DNA of 64,000 nucleotides, taken from the NCBI GenBank assembly GCA_002840565.1, contig PHBK01000021.1, forward strand, positions 1-64,000. The letters run 5' to 3'. The translations under genes were made by a program, and so were the position numbers. The notes below the pieces were generated by a model. The model saw only the letters and a program-made list of their open reading frames with translations. It was not told the DNA's origin and made no database searches. Shown here one piece after another: positions 1 through 9,835 of this stretch. Position 1 is the stretch's first letter, and the number at the start of each line of letters is the position of its first letter. The DNA is from Deltaproteobacteria bacterium HGW-Deltaproteobacteria-12 (lineage in GTDB: Bacteria; Desulfobacterota; Syntrophia; Syntrophales; Smithellaceae).

Positions 1-161
1 GGCTTCCTTCAGATTCCGCCTCACGACGGACACCCTTGCCGTTCAGATAACATTTTCCCTTGCCGGGTATGTAGAGGACTTTCACCTCCAAGTCGTCTTT
101 CCCGCCACCACAGCGGTTCCGACAGCGACAGAAAAGGCGCTACGCGCCATGCCTGGCGCAC
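1..161 (-). mobile_element. Group II intron, 5' end (partial)
   Basis: Read leftwards, the sequence begins with GTGCG at 161-157, the conserved 5' end of group II introns. It continues into text typical of the intron's domain I (a GTGAAAGTCCTCTACA stretch, then GGTGTCCGTCGTGAGGCGGA near the window edge). The maturase gene would lie off the left edge and is not visible. The intron starts immediately after the T-tract of the hairpin at 171-204, which is the usual target of class C introns. The class is inferred; the 5' end and domain I text are recognised by eye from known introns. Confidence 0.6.
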
Positions 162-204
162 AAAAAAGGAAAAGGGGTTGCAGAAGATAAACTGCAACCC
201 CTTT
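162..204 (-). terminator. Rho-independent terminator used as intron target
   Basis: A perfect 13-bp stem (171-183 with 192-204) encloses an 8-nt loop. On the minus strand it is followed by TCCTTTTTT and then directly by the GTGCG intron end. The gene it once terminated is not recognisable upstream on the minus strand. Confidence 0.65.
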
Positions 205-447
205 AAAAAATGGCCAGAAGCGGCTTCATAACCGTCAATATACCAAAGCAATAAGAAGGCGAAGGTGGTGGCGAACTGAAAGTCATGATCATGTAAGAAG
301 ATATCTCCAAAAGATACCCCGCTCTTTCATGGAGCTTTGGAAACTTCATTCTCTGCGCTCTATAGCTTCCGTTGACGTAATTATTACCATAATATCCAAA
401 TGTAAAGAAGTGTAAATATCGATGACTCACTGACTGAAAATCCTTTT

Positions 448-812
448 TTGCGTGTCGTAAAGAAATCCATTTCCATCGCGCTAATGATATTGGCAATTGT
501 TGCATTATTTTCACCGTTCAAAACAATAATTTTGCAAGTGCTAGTAATACTAACTTGACTGTGGGCGCTAATGTGGGGCAAGTTATGATTCATCGACGAT
601 AAATACATTATAAAATCATCTGTTGCGAGAGGTATTGGCGCATTACTGGTTTCTGCTGCCCCATTGTCTATTATTGGCGGTTTAATTGTAATAGATAAAA
701 ACGGATACACAAAATATGCAATAAATTATGGCAGACTGATAGAAGTTATTATTTTTTTTCTATAGCAGTTATAGCCTATATTGTGTATCGAATTTCAAGG
801 GAGGTTAAATGA
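448..812 (+). pseudogene. Decayed small membrane protein gene
   Basis: One frame reads a very hydrophobic stretch (IALMILAIVALFSPF), then two stop codons. It is open again from about 586 (GIGALLVSAAPLSIIGG), and ends at a TAG just after an eight-T run. Shifting one base at that run gives a further hydrophobic segment (IAVIAYIVYRISREVK) that stops at 810-812, three bases before the attC-like site. This pattern suggests a two- or three-segment membrane protein broken by point mutations and a homopolymer slip. The family is not recognised, and an intact gene cannot be reconstructed with certainty. Confidence 0.3.
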
Positions 813-814
813 TT

Positions 815-876
815 GCCTAACAATCGCATCACTCGGACTGGTAATTACGCTGCGCCTCATAGACAGGCGGTTATGC
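815..876 (+). repeat. Integron attC-like site
   Basis: The stretch opens with GCCTAAC (fits RYYYAAC) two bases after the stop of the decayed gene. It closes with GTTATGC, close to GTTRRRY, 62 bases later; the interior (CACTCGGACTGG, GCGCCTCATAG) resembles known attC sites. No integron integrase gene is visible. The inverted pairing is imperfect, so this is a probable remnant cassette end rather than a proven site. Confidence 0.4.
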
Positions 877-1328
877 GGAATGTAACTTTCATATAGTGAT
901 TCAAAACTTGAAGAGTTTTTTAAAGTGTTTAGTAAGTAGATATTACAAATACCTCATCTCTCTATGCCTCGCCTCATTTCAAAAAATAAATTCGCCATTA
1001 TCGCTCTTATGGAAATTCTCTAAATAATTTCCCATTTTTTAAAAAAAATTGCCGCGCTTTAAGAGCGTAGTAACCTCCCATATCAAAAAAGACTGAGATA
1101 ATTAGGTGCCACCGGGCTGTCCTTGAATCAAACGCATAATCATTGCGCCCAGCATCCGGCTGCCGGTAGACCGATAACCAAATGCCATAATTGGTTGTTG
1201 CAAGATCAGCAGCCAATTACTGATGGGCACATAAGCCGGATTACCATCACCCTGTAAGTTAAGCACTGCCAGCCGGAATTAATTTTATTCTGTTCTTTCA
1301 ATAAATTTATTTAATAAAAGGAGAGATT
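877..1328. other. Intergenic region, no recognised gene
   Basis: Nothing convincing is coded here. On the minus strand a short open stretch ends about 1105 (FGYRSTGSRMLGAMI then a stop); it could be the tail of a lost gene but was not identified. The last 10 bases hold the AAGGAGAG ribosome site of the next gene. Confidence 0.4.
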
Positions 1329-1967
1329 ATGAGTTATCACGCGCAAGCCATTGACACAGTTTACAAGGAGTATCGCTTCAGGAGCAGGCTCGAGGCACGC
1401 TGGGCTGTTTTCTTTGATGCAGTCGGTCTGCCTTTTGATTACGAAAAGGAGGGCTTCGTTCTGGATGACGGCACTAAATACCTGCCGGATTTTTGGTTGC
1501 CTTCACTGAATATGTGGGCCGAAATAAAAAGCGAGATAAATATTATTGAATCAATATCCTTGGACTCCTGTCTTTTTAGCGCATCAGTGATTCAGCACTT
1601 ACGCTCCTGCGAGTTGTTCCAGCTGATGCGACGATTCAGAAACAGTCAGCAGTGGCCTGTTGCCTGCATCATCGGGCAGCCGGGCAAGCACCGGATCTGG
1701 TTCTTCGGCTGGGACCTGTCGAACACCAGCGGGGGCGAGTTTGAAGATGACAATGCCCTCTGGTGCATCGCCAACGGCCAGGTCACTCTGGATGTTCATA
1801 TTAAAAGTCCGGACCGGGAGATTTACTCCGACAGTTTGTATGGCCCTGTCCTTGAGCATTTTACCTACGCCCGGGATCACCGGTATATTGTCGGACCGAT
1901 CGAGGATGCGCTGAAGCAGGCAAGGCAAGCAAGATTCGAGCATGGAGAGAAGCCGGAGGTGCGATGA
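1329..1967 (+). CDS. PD-(D/E)XK nuclease-like protein
   Basis: This 212-residue protein carries the layout of a restriction-endonuclease fold near its N-terminus: Glu22 in FRSRLEARW, Pro-Asp at 53-54 in KYLPDFWLP, and Glu65-Ile-Lys67 in WAEIK. Similar short proteins occur in phages and accessory islands, where their targets are unknown. The rest of the chain is rich in Trp and aromatic residues and was not assigned. The start is supported by AAGGAGAG seven bases ahead of the ATG. It converges on hsdR, the two stop codons being 12 bases apart. It stands alone, so a role in restriction is only suggested by location. Confidence 0.6.
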   Translation: MSYHAQAIDTVYKEYRFRSRLEARWAVFFDAVGLPFDYEKEGFVLDDGTKYLPDFWLPSLNMWAEIKSEINIIESISLDSCLFSASVIQHLRSCELFQLMRRFRNSQQWPVACIIGQPGKHRIWFFGWDLSNTSGGEFEDDNALWCIANGQVTLDVHIKSPDREIYSDSLYGPVLEHFTYARDHRYIVGPIEDALKQARQARFEHGEKPEVR

Positions 1968-1979
1968 GCAAAAATAGCT

Positions 1980-4900
1980 TTATGCTGTGGCATACGCACT
2001 GCGCCCCGCGCCATAATAGGCATCATAGACGTGCTGGAATACGGCCATTGTTTTTTGCTCGAACAGTTCCGGCGTGTAGATCCTTGGCAAACCATAGTCC
2101 AGAACTTTTTCGATGGTTACACGCACTTCGGCACGTGCCTGCTGCCGTTTACGCCAATCAAGCACCAGTTTCTCCGCCTTGAGCGTGGTCAATAACTGCC
2201 TGGCCGTTGCCTTCACCTTTTCTCTGTCCGACTTGCTCATTTCAATTTGCGGTTTAGTCAACAGATCAAATAGCGCCAGTTCTTCTTCATTTAATTGTTC
2301 ACCCATTGCCCGCTTTTCTTCCGCATTCAGGCTTTTGGCAAAGTCCACTAATTGCTGGAAAAACTCCTCGGCGTTTAAACTGCCCGCATTGTAGGCGTCG
2401 ATCATAGCCTGGAAGCGCTCCATATAATCCATGCGCGTGCGGTTGAGTCGCACCATAGCCATGAGTTTTTGTGCTACCTGGCCCTTTAGTTGCTCATTGA
2501 TCGTACGTTTGCGGCTTATCTTGAATTTCTCGGCGAGCTTCTCAAAATCAATATTGCTCAAGTCTATCCAATGATCATCGCCAAAAGGCGGGCTTAACTC
2601 TCTGATAATGTAACCTTCTGTGGCGATAGATCGGTCGAGCAATCCTTCCACCTGCTGCAGAACCAACGATATGTCCGCCGGTGGGATCAGTGCACGGATT
2701 TTATCGGCGATAACCTGTACTGGTATCACCTCGACAGCAAATTCCAGTGCTGCCGGGTCGGGAAGTACTGCCTTATAGAGTCGCTGTAAAGTGTTGGCCA
2801 GATCAAGGTAGCGGAGCTTGATCTCTTCAGTGCCCACCAGTGCCTCCACGGCGTCATCAAGCAGACCGACGCGGGCAAATCCTTCCGCTTTCTGAATAGC
2901 GGTAAGGTTTACTCCTCGTTCCTGACACAGACTTTTTGTTTCTCCCATGGCCTGCCGCAGCGCAGCCACCAGAGCAGCCTTATCTTCCACTGGTTTGTCA
3001 CCACCTCGACCAGCGCCGTAAATAGCCAGCGCCTTCTCCAGATTGCGGAATACCCCGGCATAATCCACGATCAGGCCGCTTACCTTGCCGGGATAGACCC
3101 GGTTGCACCGGGCAATGGTCTGCATCAGTGTATGGTTGCGCATCGGTTTATCAAGATAAAGAGTCGAACAGCTCGGAACATCGAAGCCGGTCATCCACAT
3201 GGCGCATACAAACACCAACCGGAAGGGGTCGTCCGGATTCTTGAATTTTGTTTCCAAGTCTTCCTCGACCATGCGTTTGCGATGCGGGCGGATGTCCAGT
3301 TCCTTATCTCTCATTTCGGCAATTTCGTTTTGCCCCTGGGAGACAACCACGGCCATGTCAGTTTCTTTCATTCGGGCGATGCGCTCTTCTATCTCCAGCC
3401 GGGGGTCATCTTCTGCACCGTTCCATTCGGCCTGTAAGGCAATGATTTTCTCTCCCCAGTGCTTCTTTACCTTGTCATACATACGGACAGCCGTAGCCTT
3501 GTCGATGCAGATCATCATCGCCTTGCCCTGAAAACCGCGTCCGGTAAAATGTGCCACCACGTCTTTTGCTACTGCCTCCAGGCGATCCTCGCGAGTAATC
3601 AGGTGATATTCGCGGGTGAACTCCCGCTCCAGTTTTTTCTCCTGTGTATCGTCCAGTTCCGCTTCTTCCAATAACCGTTCCATGTCCTCATTGAGGTTTT
3701 CATTAACCAGTTGCAGCTCCGGGATGCGGTTCTCATAATAGAGCCGTACCGTCGAGCCGTCGTCCACCGATTGCTGGAAGTCATAAACGCTGATGTAATC
3801 ACCAAAGACCTGCCGGGTCTTCTCCTCACTTACGATAAGGGGAGTGCCGGTAAAGGCTAGGAAAGAGGCTTTGGGAAGGGCCGTGCGCATGTTCAGCGCC
3901 AGCGTGTCGTACTGGGTGCGGTGCGCTTCGTCGGTGATAACGATTATGTCGTTACGTGTAGAAACTTCCTCCGGTATCCGGAACTTATGGATCAAGGTGA
4001 ATATGTAGCGGTGATCCTCGGTGAGCAACTGCCGCAAGTGCTTGCTGCTTTCCGCCTGGGCACGTCCTTCAGTTACGACGCCGGCCGAGGCAAAATTCTT
4101 GTATATCTGTCCATCGAGTTCCTGTCGGTCGGTAACCACCACAAAAGTCCAGTTGCCCGGCAACTTGCGCAGCACCTTTTGGGCAAAGAAAATCATCGAA
4201 ACGCTCTTGCCACTACCCTGGGTATGCCAGAAAACGCCCAGCTTACCGTCCCTCTGTCGAATATCGGCCAGAGCCGTGAGCGCGTTATTGACTCCAAGGT
4301 ACTGATGATTCTTAGCAGTTAGCTTGATCAGTCCGCCGGGGACTTCCTGATATAGGCAGAAGTTCTCCACCAGGTCCAATATTCGCGCTGGTTCGCATAC
4401 ACCGCGCAGCATCGTCTCCAAAGACACGCGGCCTGCCTCGTCCTCACTTCCTATTTTCTTCCACTCGGCGAAGTGCTCCCAGCCAGCGGTAACACTACCC
4501 ACGCGGCTCTGGCTTCCATTGGAAAGGATAATCAGGGCGTTTGGCCAGAAAAGGTGCGGTACGGTGTCTTTATAGTCGCGCAGATTGCCGGTAAAGGCGG
4601 TTTCCAAGCGGCGGTGGGCGGCTTTTAGTTCGATGAACAACAGTGGTAAACCATTGACGAAGCCAATTAGGTCAGCGCGGCGGGTGTGCATTTCGCCTGT
4701 AATCCAGAACTGAGAGCAAAGCAAAAAGTTGTTGTTAGCTGGTTCATCCCAGTCAATAACCCGTACCACTTCCACAGTTTCCCCGTCTCCTTCGGGATCG
4801 GGGATGGAAATACGCACACCGTTTTTGAGTAGATGATAGATTTCCCGGTTGGCGGCCACTGCACTCATCCGCGAACGGTCGCGTGTCAGTTCTTCAATGG

Positions 4901-5120
4901 CTTGATGGATAGAATCGACGGATACCTCAGGGTTGATCCGAAGCAATATTTCACGCAGGCGGGTTTTCAGCACCACTTCGGCTTTTGTTTCCCGGCCAAG
5001 AGGGCTCGCGCCATGGTCGAACTCATTGTAGGCGTTGAAAGTCTCCCAGCCCAACTCCGCTAGTAGAGTAATGGCCGGTTGTTCAATCAGAGTGTCTTCG
5101 GTGTAGCCTTTGGGGGTCAT
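1980..5120 (-). CDS. hsdR: Type I restriction enzyme R subunit (first system)
   Basis: Translocating motor and nuclease of a type I restriction-modification complex. The 1046-residue chain has the N-terminal HsdR nuclease domain with Asp150 and Glu164-Leu-Lys166 (LLFIELK). The SF2 motor follows with Walker A HTQGSGKS (Ser306) and Asp-Glu-Ala-His at 397-400. Full length for the family and no disruption. Its ATG overlaps the stop of the DUF262 gene upstream by ATGA, so it is translated with it. It is the last gene of the operon that starts with hsdM at 11,382. Confidence 0.93.
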   Translation of the reverse strand: MTPKGYTEDTLIEQPAITLLAELGWETFNAYNEFDHGASPLGRETKAEVVLKTRLREILLRINPEVSVDSIHQAIEELTRDRSRMSAVAANREIYHLLKNGVRISIPDPEGDGETVEVVRVIDWDEPANNNFLLCSQFWITGEMHTRRADLIGFVNGLPLLFIELKAAHRRLETAFTGNLRDYKDTVPHLFWPNALIILSNGSQSRVGSVTAGWEHFAEWKKIGSEDEAGRVSLETMLRGVCEPARILDLVENFCLYQEVPGGLIKLTAKNHQYLGVNNALTALADIRQRDGKLGVFWHTQGSGKSVSMIFFAQKVLRKLPGNWTFVVVTDRQELDGQIYKNFASAGVVTEGRAQAESSKHLRQLLTEDHRYIFTLIHKFRIPEEVSTRNDIIVITDEAHRTQYDTLALNMRTALPKASFLAFTGTPLIVSEEKTRQVFGDYISVYDFQQSVDDGSTVRLYYENRIPELQLVNENLNEDMERLLEEAELDDTQEKKLEREFTREYHLITREDRLEAVAKDVVAHFTGRGFQGKAMMICIDKATAVRMYDKVKKHWGEKIIALQAEWNGAEDDPRLEIEERIARMKETDMAVVVSQGQNEIAEMRDKELDIRPHRKRMVEEDLETKFKNPDDPFRLVFVCAMWMTGFDVPSCSTLYLDKPMRNHTLMQTIARCNRVYPGKVSGLIVDYAGVFRNLEKALAIYGAGRGGDKPVEDKAALVAALRQAMGETKSLCQERGVNLTAIQKAEGFARVGLLDDAVEALVGTEEIKLRYLDLANTLQRLYKAVLPDPAALEFAVEVIPVQVIADKIRALIPPADISLVLQQVEGLLDRSIATEGYIIRELSPPFGDDHWIDLSNIDFEKLAEKFKISRKRTINEQLKGQVAQKLMAMVRLNRTRMDYMERFQAMIDAYNAGSLNAEEFFQQLVDFAKSLNAEEKRAMGEQLNEEELALFDLLTKPQIEMSKSDREKVKATARQLLTTLKAEKLVLDWRKRQQARAEVRVTIEKVLDYGLPRIYTPELFEQKTMAVFQHVYDAYYGAGRSAYATA

Positions 5121-7231
5121 TGTTCACCACCGTTACCCATTTGCCGCTCGAAGGACTGGCGGACCAGCCCCATAATATATGGTAGCTCTTCCAGCGATGT
5201 GAAGCCCACCTCAACATCACCGTTGCCCCAGCGACCAACGCCGGTAACGTCTTTGCACATACTGCGCGGGTCGTTAATATCAGCAAAAGACATATTCAGC
5301 GAAAGACGTAGCCGCTTGGCCTGCGGCACCACATCGACAAAATTAGTCTCGGCCTTGAAGGCCACATATAGTTTGAGAAACTCTTCGCTGACTACGGGAT
5401 CAAGTGCCAATACTTCCTTGCGAAATGCCTCGAATAATTCTCGGCCCACACCACTGAGAAGGTGCGGATGATCTTCTAGTGAATAACCAGTGGTAGATTC
5501 CTTGCTAGGTTTATAGGCAGTTAACACATCGGCGGACAGTTGGGGAGAACACCAGACGGTTACTGCCGCTTCGCTCAAGCGTTGGGCGCGAGCTTTGATC
5601 GTTTCTTCATTCCACTGTTCAAGACTACCAAGACCTTGATTCATCCTGAGAGGACTTTCCTTAAAGCCCCCGTGCATATCTCGTTTCTCGACAAAAGCCC
5701 GGTCACTATACTCCGAGTTATAACCGGTCAGAGTCAGGTTGCCGAGGGTATGGAGCCAAGTTTTGCGGATACGCTCCCACTCCAGTCCCAGAGCGTCCTT
5801 CCACCCTTTGGACAGGTTCTCGTTCTGTGGCAGTATATGCTCAATGGTATATTCGGCCACTTCCGCGCGCTCCTTGCGCCCGTGATTTTCCATCCGCCTC
5901 AGCCAGTAGCTACGGCTCCTGAAATTATAAAGATCTCGTATCTGAAACTCACGCTTGAACTCCTCATCATTAGGGAAACGTCGATACGAGGGCAGCAGGA
6001 GCAGATGGGCTTGAATGCTTTCCAGATAGCGATCTTTTTTTAGAGCTTTTGTGAAGGTCGCAAAGGTCTTGTTTAACGAGTTAGTAGGGATATTGCAAAT
6101 GGCCCGTCGGAAGACATAAGCTTCAATCAATCGCACTGCCGCCGCAAAATCCTGCTTTGATAACATTTCTCCAGCATAATCATGATAAAGTTCCAACAAG
6201 AAAGGATAGGCTACGTCCACCTTCAACTCGCGCAGGTCATGGAAGGCGAACTTCAGCTCGTGATCAGATTCGGCTCCCAACGCCATGGTGCAAAAATAGC
6301 GAGAAAAGGCTCGAATATCGGCCACCAATGATTCCACGCCTGATCCCGCCACTTTAGAGGAACGGGCATGAGCCTTAAAGGCATCGTACACTTCGTCCAA
6401 TCTTGGAATATCACCGGTCTTAACCGTTAAATAATGGCGCATGAAGCTGTCGAAGTGAGTGCCGTAAGCCTCCTGCCCAAAATCCAGTTCCATAGGCCGC
6501 CAGTAGTTCTCATAGAGACGGGTTTGCAGTTCCGGTTCTAGCCCCATCAGAATAAAGTTACGAATTAAGTCGGCTTGGGTCAGTTCTCGACCTGTGGAGT
6601 TCATGCTCTCAAAAATCAACTGTGGATTGTCTTGGTCTCGGTTCAGTGAGATGTCCACCACAATCAGTTTAGCGATACCTTTGCATAGTGCAGTTAGGTC
6701 GCCTTTACAGCCGCCAATCCAGGCCTTGAAGAATTCATAGTTCTCAGCAACGCGCCGGGAATACTCTTTAGGTAACTCTTTTCCTGCGACAACGGCGATG
6801 AGCGAGTCGCGGTCGGTCTGAGATAGGATGAGTTTGTAATGCCGCTCTCCTTCTTCTTCCGGGTTAATAAGGTAGTAATTACGAAGTTTACGTGGTGAGA
6901 AACCGTCTACTGGCTCGCGGTTGTCTTCGGGTATTTGCTCCAGTGTCTTGGCTACTGCGGCAATCAGAAGCGCCATCGTGGTCAGACGTTGTTGGCCATC
7001 GATGACTAAAAGAGGCGACTGACTGGTCACATGATACAGTCCCTTCTCTATATACACGATGGAGCCAACAAAATGGGCGGAAACATTATCGTTGTTACCC
7101 GTGCGCAAAATATCATCCCAGAGTTGCCGACACTCCTTCTCGGTCCATGAATAGGTACGCTGGTAGATAGGTATGACGAATTGCGGCGACTTTTTGATAA
7201 AATCCAGAAACTTTGCTTCCGTGGCTTTCAT
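5117..7231 (-). CDS. DUF262/DUF1524 (GmrSD-like) protein
   Basis: A 704-residue fusion. The N-terminal DUF262 part has IPIYQRTYSW (residues 20-29) and the IDGQQRLTT motif near residue 78, thought to bind and hydrolyse nucleotides. The C-terminal DUF1524 part has an HNH-like nuclease signature, TIEHILPQN near residue 464, followed by LGNLTLT. The family includes GmrSD and BrxU, which cut modified DNA. Here it sits between the methylase/specificity genes and hsdR, so it may cover phages whose modified DNA escapes the type I enzyme; that is inference. GGAG precedes the ATG, and a TATAAT box at 7309-7304 on this strand suggests its own promoter. Confidence 0.85.
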   Translation of the reverse strand: MKATEAKFLDFIKKSPQFVIPIYQRTYSWTEKECRQLWDDILRTGNNDNVSAHFVGSIVYIEKGLYHVTSQSPLLVIDGQQRLTTMALLIAAVAKTLEQIPEDNREPVDGFSPRKLRNYYLINPEEEGERHYKLILSQTDRDSLIAVVAGKELPKEYSRRVAENYEFFKAWIGGCKGDLTALCKGIAKLIVVDISLNRDQDNPQLIFESMNSTGRELTQADLIRNFILMGLEPELQTRLYENYWRPMELDFGQEAYGTHFDSFMRHYLTVKTGDIPRLDEVYDAFKAHARSSKVAGSGVESLVADIRAFSRYFCTMALGAESDHELKFAFHDLRELKVDVAYPFLLELYHDYAGEMLSKQDFAAAVRLIEAYVFRRAICNIPTNSLNKTFATFTKALKKDRYLESIQAHLLLLPSYRRFPNDEEFKREFQIRDLYNFRSRSYWLRRMENHGRKERAEVAEYTIEHILPQNENLSKGWKDALGLEWERIRKTWLHTLGNLTLTGYNSEYSDRAFVEKRDMHGGFKESPLRMNQGLGSLEQWNEETIKARAQRLSEAAVTVWCSPQLSADVLTAYKPSKESTTGYSLEDHPHLLSGVGRELFEAFRKEVLALDPVVSEEFLKLYVAFKAETNFVDVVPQAKRLRLSLNMSFADINDPRSMCKDVTGVGRWGNGDVEVGFTSLEELPYIMGLVRQSFERQMGNGGEQ

Positions 7232-7419
7232 ATATTATTCTCCTATCGAATAGCGATGGCAGGTTGTTTCACGAAGGAGCGTTTGCCATAATATGTCAAT
7301 ATAATTATACAAAATACCTCTTGACTTTGTTGTCCATATTAATTATTATCCTTACAGCTCATTTACCATGTGTAAAAGGAGTAACGAGGCCGTCTCAGTA
7401 ATGGGGCGGCTTCAGCCGT

Positions 7420-7914
7420 TTAATGACCTTTATCATGCCAATAAGCCTCATATTCTTTTTGTAGCTTGCGTTGCCTGTGTGGCTTCTCAACCAGGTATGC
7501 TGTCCATGGCAGAATATAGTCTCCGCGATCCGCCAGTATAACCAGGTAGTTTTCTTCTTGAAACCACAGACAGATCCGTTCTTCACTTTCACGTCGGTTT
7601 CGCCAGAATTTTACCGCAGAGTCTCCATCATGCTCGATAATTGGCTTGGGCCAGCGAATCCGTTCGCACCGTCGTAAATCCGGTATACGGTTTTCTTCCT
7701 CTCGTCCTTCTGAAATCATGTGCCAGAAAGTTGCCTCCTTGCCAAGCGTAAGCGGAAGTCTTTTTAATCCGAGCCGTCGTCCTTGGAATACCGGCTTACT
7801 ATCCACGAAATCCTTTTTAAAATATGTATAGATGGCATCCAGGTAGTCATCCCAGTTCCCCTGATAGTCATTAAAAAAAACCAACGGAGGCAGCCAATCC
7901 GGTGTTTCGCTCAT
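7420..7914 (-). CDS. Uncharacterised protein in type I RM operon
   Basis: A 164-residue soluble protein, not recognised. The N-terminus reads SETPDWLPPLVFF, the middle has many Arg and Glu residues, and the end carries ILPWTAYLVEKPHRQRK. No membrane segment or known catalytic motif was seen. The start at 7914 is chosen because its ATGA overlaps the stop of the DUF3800 gene; a start at 7938 is possible. It is followed by a gap of 188 bases before the DUF262 gene. The tight coupling to the DUF3800 gene suggests the two act together. Confidence 0.6.
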   Translation of the reverse strand: MSETPDWLPPLVFFNDYQGNWDDYLDAIYTYFKKDFVDSKPVFQGRRLGLKRLPLTLGKEATFWHMISEGREEENRIPDLRRCERIRWPKPIIEHDGDSAVKFWRNRRESEERICLWFQEENYLVILADRGDYILPWTAYLVEKPHRQRKLQKEYEAYWHDKGH

Positions 7915-8624
7915 CCCTGAACCTCCGCTGCCTGCCAACGAAAAAGATTGATCTTTTCTTCTCTTAACAGCGTTGTTTTGGTCAGGGTGTATCTCGAACG
8001 TTCCTGCATTCGTTGGATTACGGCGGTTTTTCCTGCATTGCCGTGCAACCCTCGGTTCAAGTATCCGATTGCCCCGATCATAAGATCGGCCAGTTGCAAC
8101 TGTTCAATTTCATGCGAGTGGACTAACTGCAAACGTTCAATCACCTGCCGTGAAAAATCGTAAATGTTGTTGCAAAGCACATCGTGCAGCTTTTTGATTT
8201 TCTCCGCACCGCGAGTATCCTTGATGTCCAGATAAATCCTATACTGAGCGTCAGGCCGCAGGATGACTTTTAGCATGTCAAAATACATCTTGTAATACCA
8301 AGTGTCGTGGTCTTGTCCCAGAAAGGCATCATGCCGCAGCTTGGATTTGTCCGGTATGACCAGCGCCCGAAAATGAAGATCGTCGTCATCGAAGAAGTAG
8401 TCGATGAGATCGAGATATAACTCCTTTTTAGCCGGAGAAACCTTAGTCCATTTCACCTCGAATGAAGCCGGCATATGATGCTTTTTCTTGATTTCCCGTA
8501 GCCGAACTGCAATCTCATGCGTTTTTTCCAGCGGGCACCAGACGGACCCCAAAACCATTGCTTTTTGCCCGTCATTTTCAAGATGGCAAGACTCGTCACA
8601 GTAAATATTGAACACCTGACTCAT
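7911..8624 (-). CDS. DUF3800 family protein
   Basis: A 237-residue protein with the DUF3800 hallmarks: an N-terminal acidic motif (YCDESCH near residues 8-14), an LDIKD stretch, and a late QLADLMIGAI helix. The family has an RNase H-like fold and is common in defence islands, but its reaction is not settled. It overlaps hsdS at its start and the 164-residue gene at its end by ATGA in both cases. Cotranslation with the restriction genes is therefore likely. Confidence 0.8.
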   Translation of the reverse strand: MSQVFNIYCDESCHLENDGQKAMVLGSVWCPLEKTHEIAVRLREIKKKHHMPASFEVKWTKVSPAKKELYLDLIDYFFDDDDLHFRALVIPDKSKLRHDAFLGQDHDTWYYKMYFDMLKVILRPDAQYRIYLDIKDTRGAEKIKKLHDVLCNNIYDFSRQVIERLQLVHSHEIEQLQLADLMIGAIGYLNRGLHGNAGKTAVIQRMQERSRYTLTKTTLLREEKINLFRWQAAEVQG

Positions 8625-9835
8625 ACTGCCTCCTCGGGAACAGTGATATCCAGATCCGACACATCGACCTCGCCGGAGATGAGCCGGGGCAGTAACAAGT
8701 CGCGGGTGCGGCGGAGAGCTTCATTTCTCTTTGCCAAACTGACTATCAAAGCCAAGCTCGGCTCAGCCAACTGGTCGAATTGGCCCGCAATATCCACAGG
8801 CGGGACAATAAGCGACAACCCATTTACGCCTTGTTGGTTTATTCCCGGCTGTGCTGCATTTGCATTGGTCGCTCGTATCCCTGAAACTGTATCCGGTTCT
8901 TGTAGCCATAGGTAAAGTATATTTTGTGTCAGCCTTTTTCCTGTGGTGCGTAGAAGAAAGACGTGTTCATTTACGCAAAACTGAGCGTGAGGAAAACTAT
9001 CACGGAAGTATGTGGTTCTGCCGATGTATGCGCCGTCTTTGTAGAGCGCAACGTCGCCGTCTTTCACAACACCGTTTCTCATGCCATCGAAAAATTCACG
9101 GGATACATATTTTTCGCTTTGGTACTTATGTCTGCCAATCCCGAAGACATTCTCTGCTCCAACACTGGGGATGCCAAATTCTAAATCCTTCACTCCACCT
9201 TTGGGTCGTTTGCCACTTTCTAACGCAGTTAAGTGCTCGCCTAGAATTGATACCTCCCACCCTTCCGGAATCCTGCCTAGGTGGGAATCTGTGAAGCGGG
9301 CTTGCTGGTGGCCGGGGAAGCGGAACTTGACGAACCACTCGCGGTAGAGGTTCTGCGCCATCTCCTCCAGAATCTTGATCCGTCGCAGGTTGTTCTCGAT
9401 CAGGTCATCGTAGGCCGAGAGAATCGCTGCGATCTTCCGCTGCGTAGGGAGGGGGGGGATAGCAACATCAACGCCATCCAGATGGTTACGGTTTAATGTT
9501 GGTACACCAGCCCCAGAGTTGTAGCGCTCCAGGCCGAGAGTCTGCAGAAAATAGAAAACAAACTTGGGGTAATTCCCCTTGAAGTTCTTGACCCAAAGCG
9601 TAGTGTTTAATGGCCAAAATGGTATTTCAAGAAATTGCACCGAACCAAGAGAACCGCTTCGACCAGTAACAACTCCAGGCGGCCTTACTTTGTATTCAGA
9701 ATGATAACCTTGAACGGAAGTTGAAGCAACCACAGGAAATGTTCCATGTTCTCGGTTCTGTTTTGGGAGGTCAAACCCTCTTTGCAGCGTCACGAAATTA
9801 CTGAATGTCTTATTTGTGAAGGTGTCCGCCATCAC
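8621..9835 (-). CDS. hsdS: Type I restriction specificity subunit S (first system)
   Basis: DNA target recognition subunit shared by the methylase and the restriction complex. The 404-residue chain has two target recognition domains separated by a conserved helical spacer ([13 protein letters not shown], then [12 protein letters not shown]). A second spacer copy lies near the end ([15 protein letters not shown], then [15 protein letters not shown]). Full length. Its ATG overlaps the hsdM stop by ATGA. The recognised sequence cannot be read from the protein. Confidence 0.93.
   Translation of the reverse strand: MMADTFTNKTFSNFVTLQRGFDLPKQNREHGTFPVVASTSVQGYHSEYKVRPPGVVTGRSGSLGSVQFLEIPFWPLNTTLWVKNFKGNYPKFVFYFLQTLGLERYNSGAGVPTLNRNHLDGVDVAIPPLPTQRKIAAILSAYDDLIENNLRRIKILEEMAQNLYREWFVKFRFPGHQQARFTDSHLGRIPEGWEVSILGEHLTALESGKRPKGGVKDLEFGIPSVGAENVFGIGRHKYQSEKYVSREFFDGMRNGVVKDGDVALYKDGAYIGRTTYFRDSFPHAQFCVNEHVFLLRTTGKRLTQNILYLWLQEPDTVSGIRATNANAAQPGINQQGVNGLSLIVPPVDIAGQFDQLAEPSLALIVSLAKRNEALRRTRDLLLPRLISGEVDVSDLDITVPEEAV

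Noticed and set aside
384-710. Open minus-strand frame of 108 residues
   Set aside because: It is antisense to the decayed membrane gene, has no ribosome site and no recognisable content.
1097-1280. Minus-strand tail resembling a LacI-type regulator end
   Set aside because: The similarity is too short and was not supported by any other motif.
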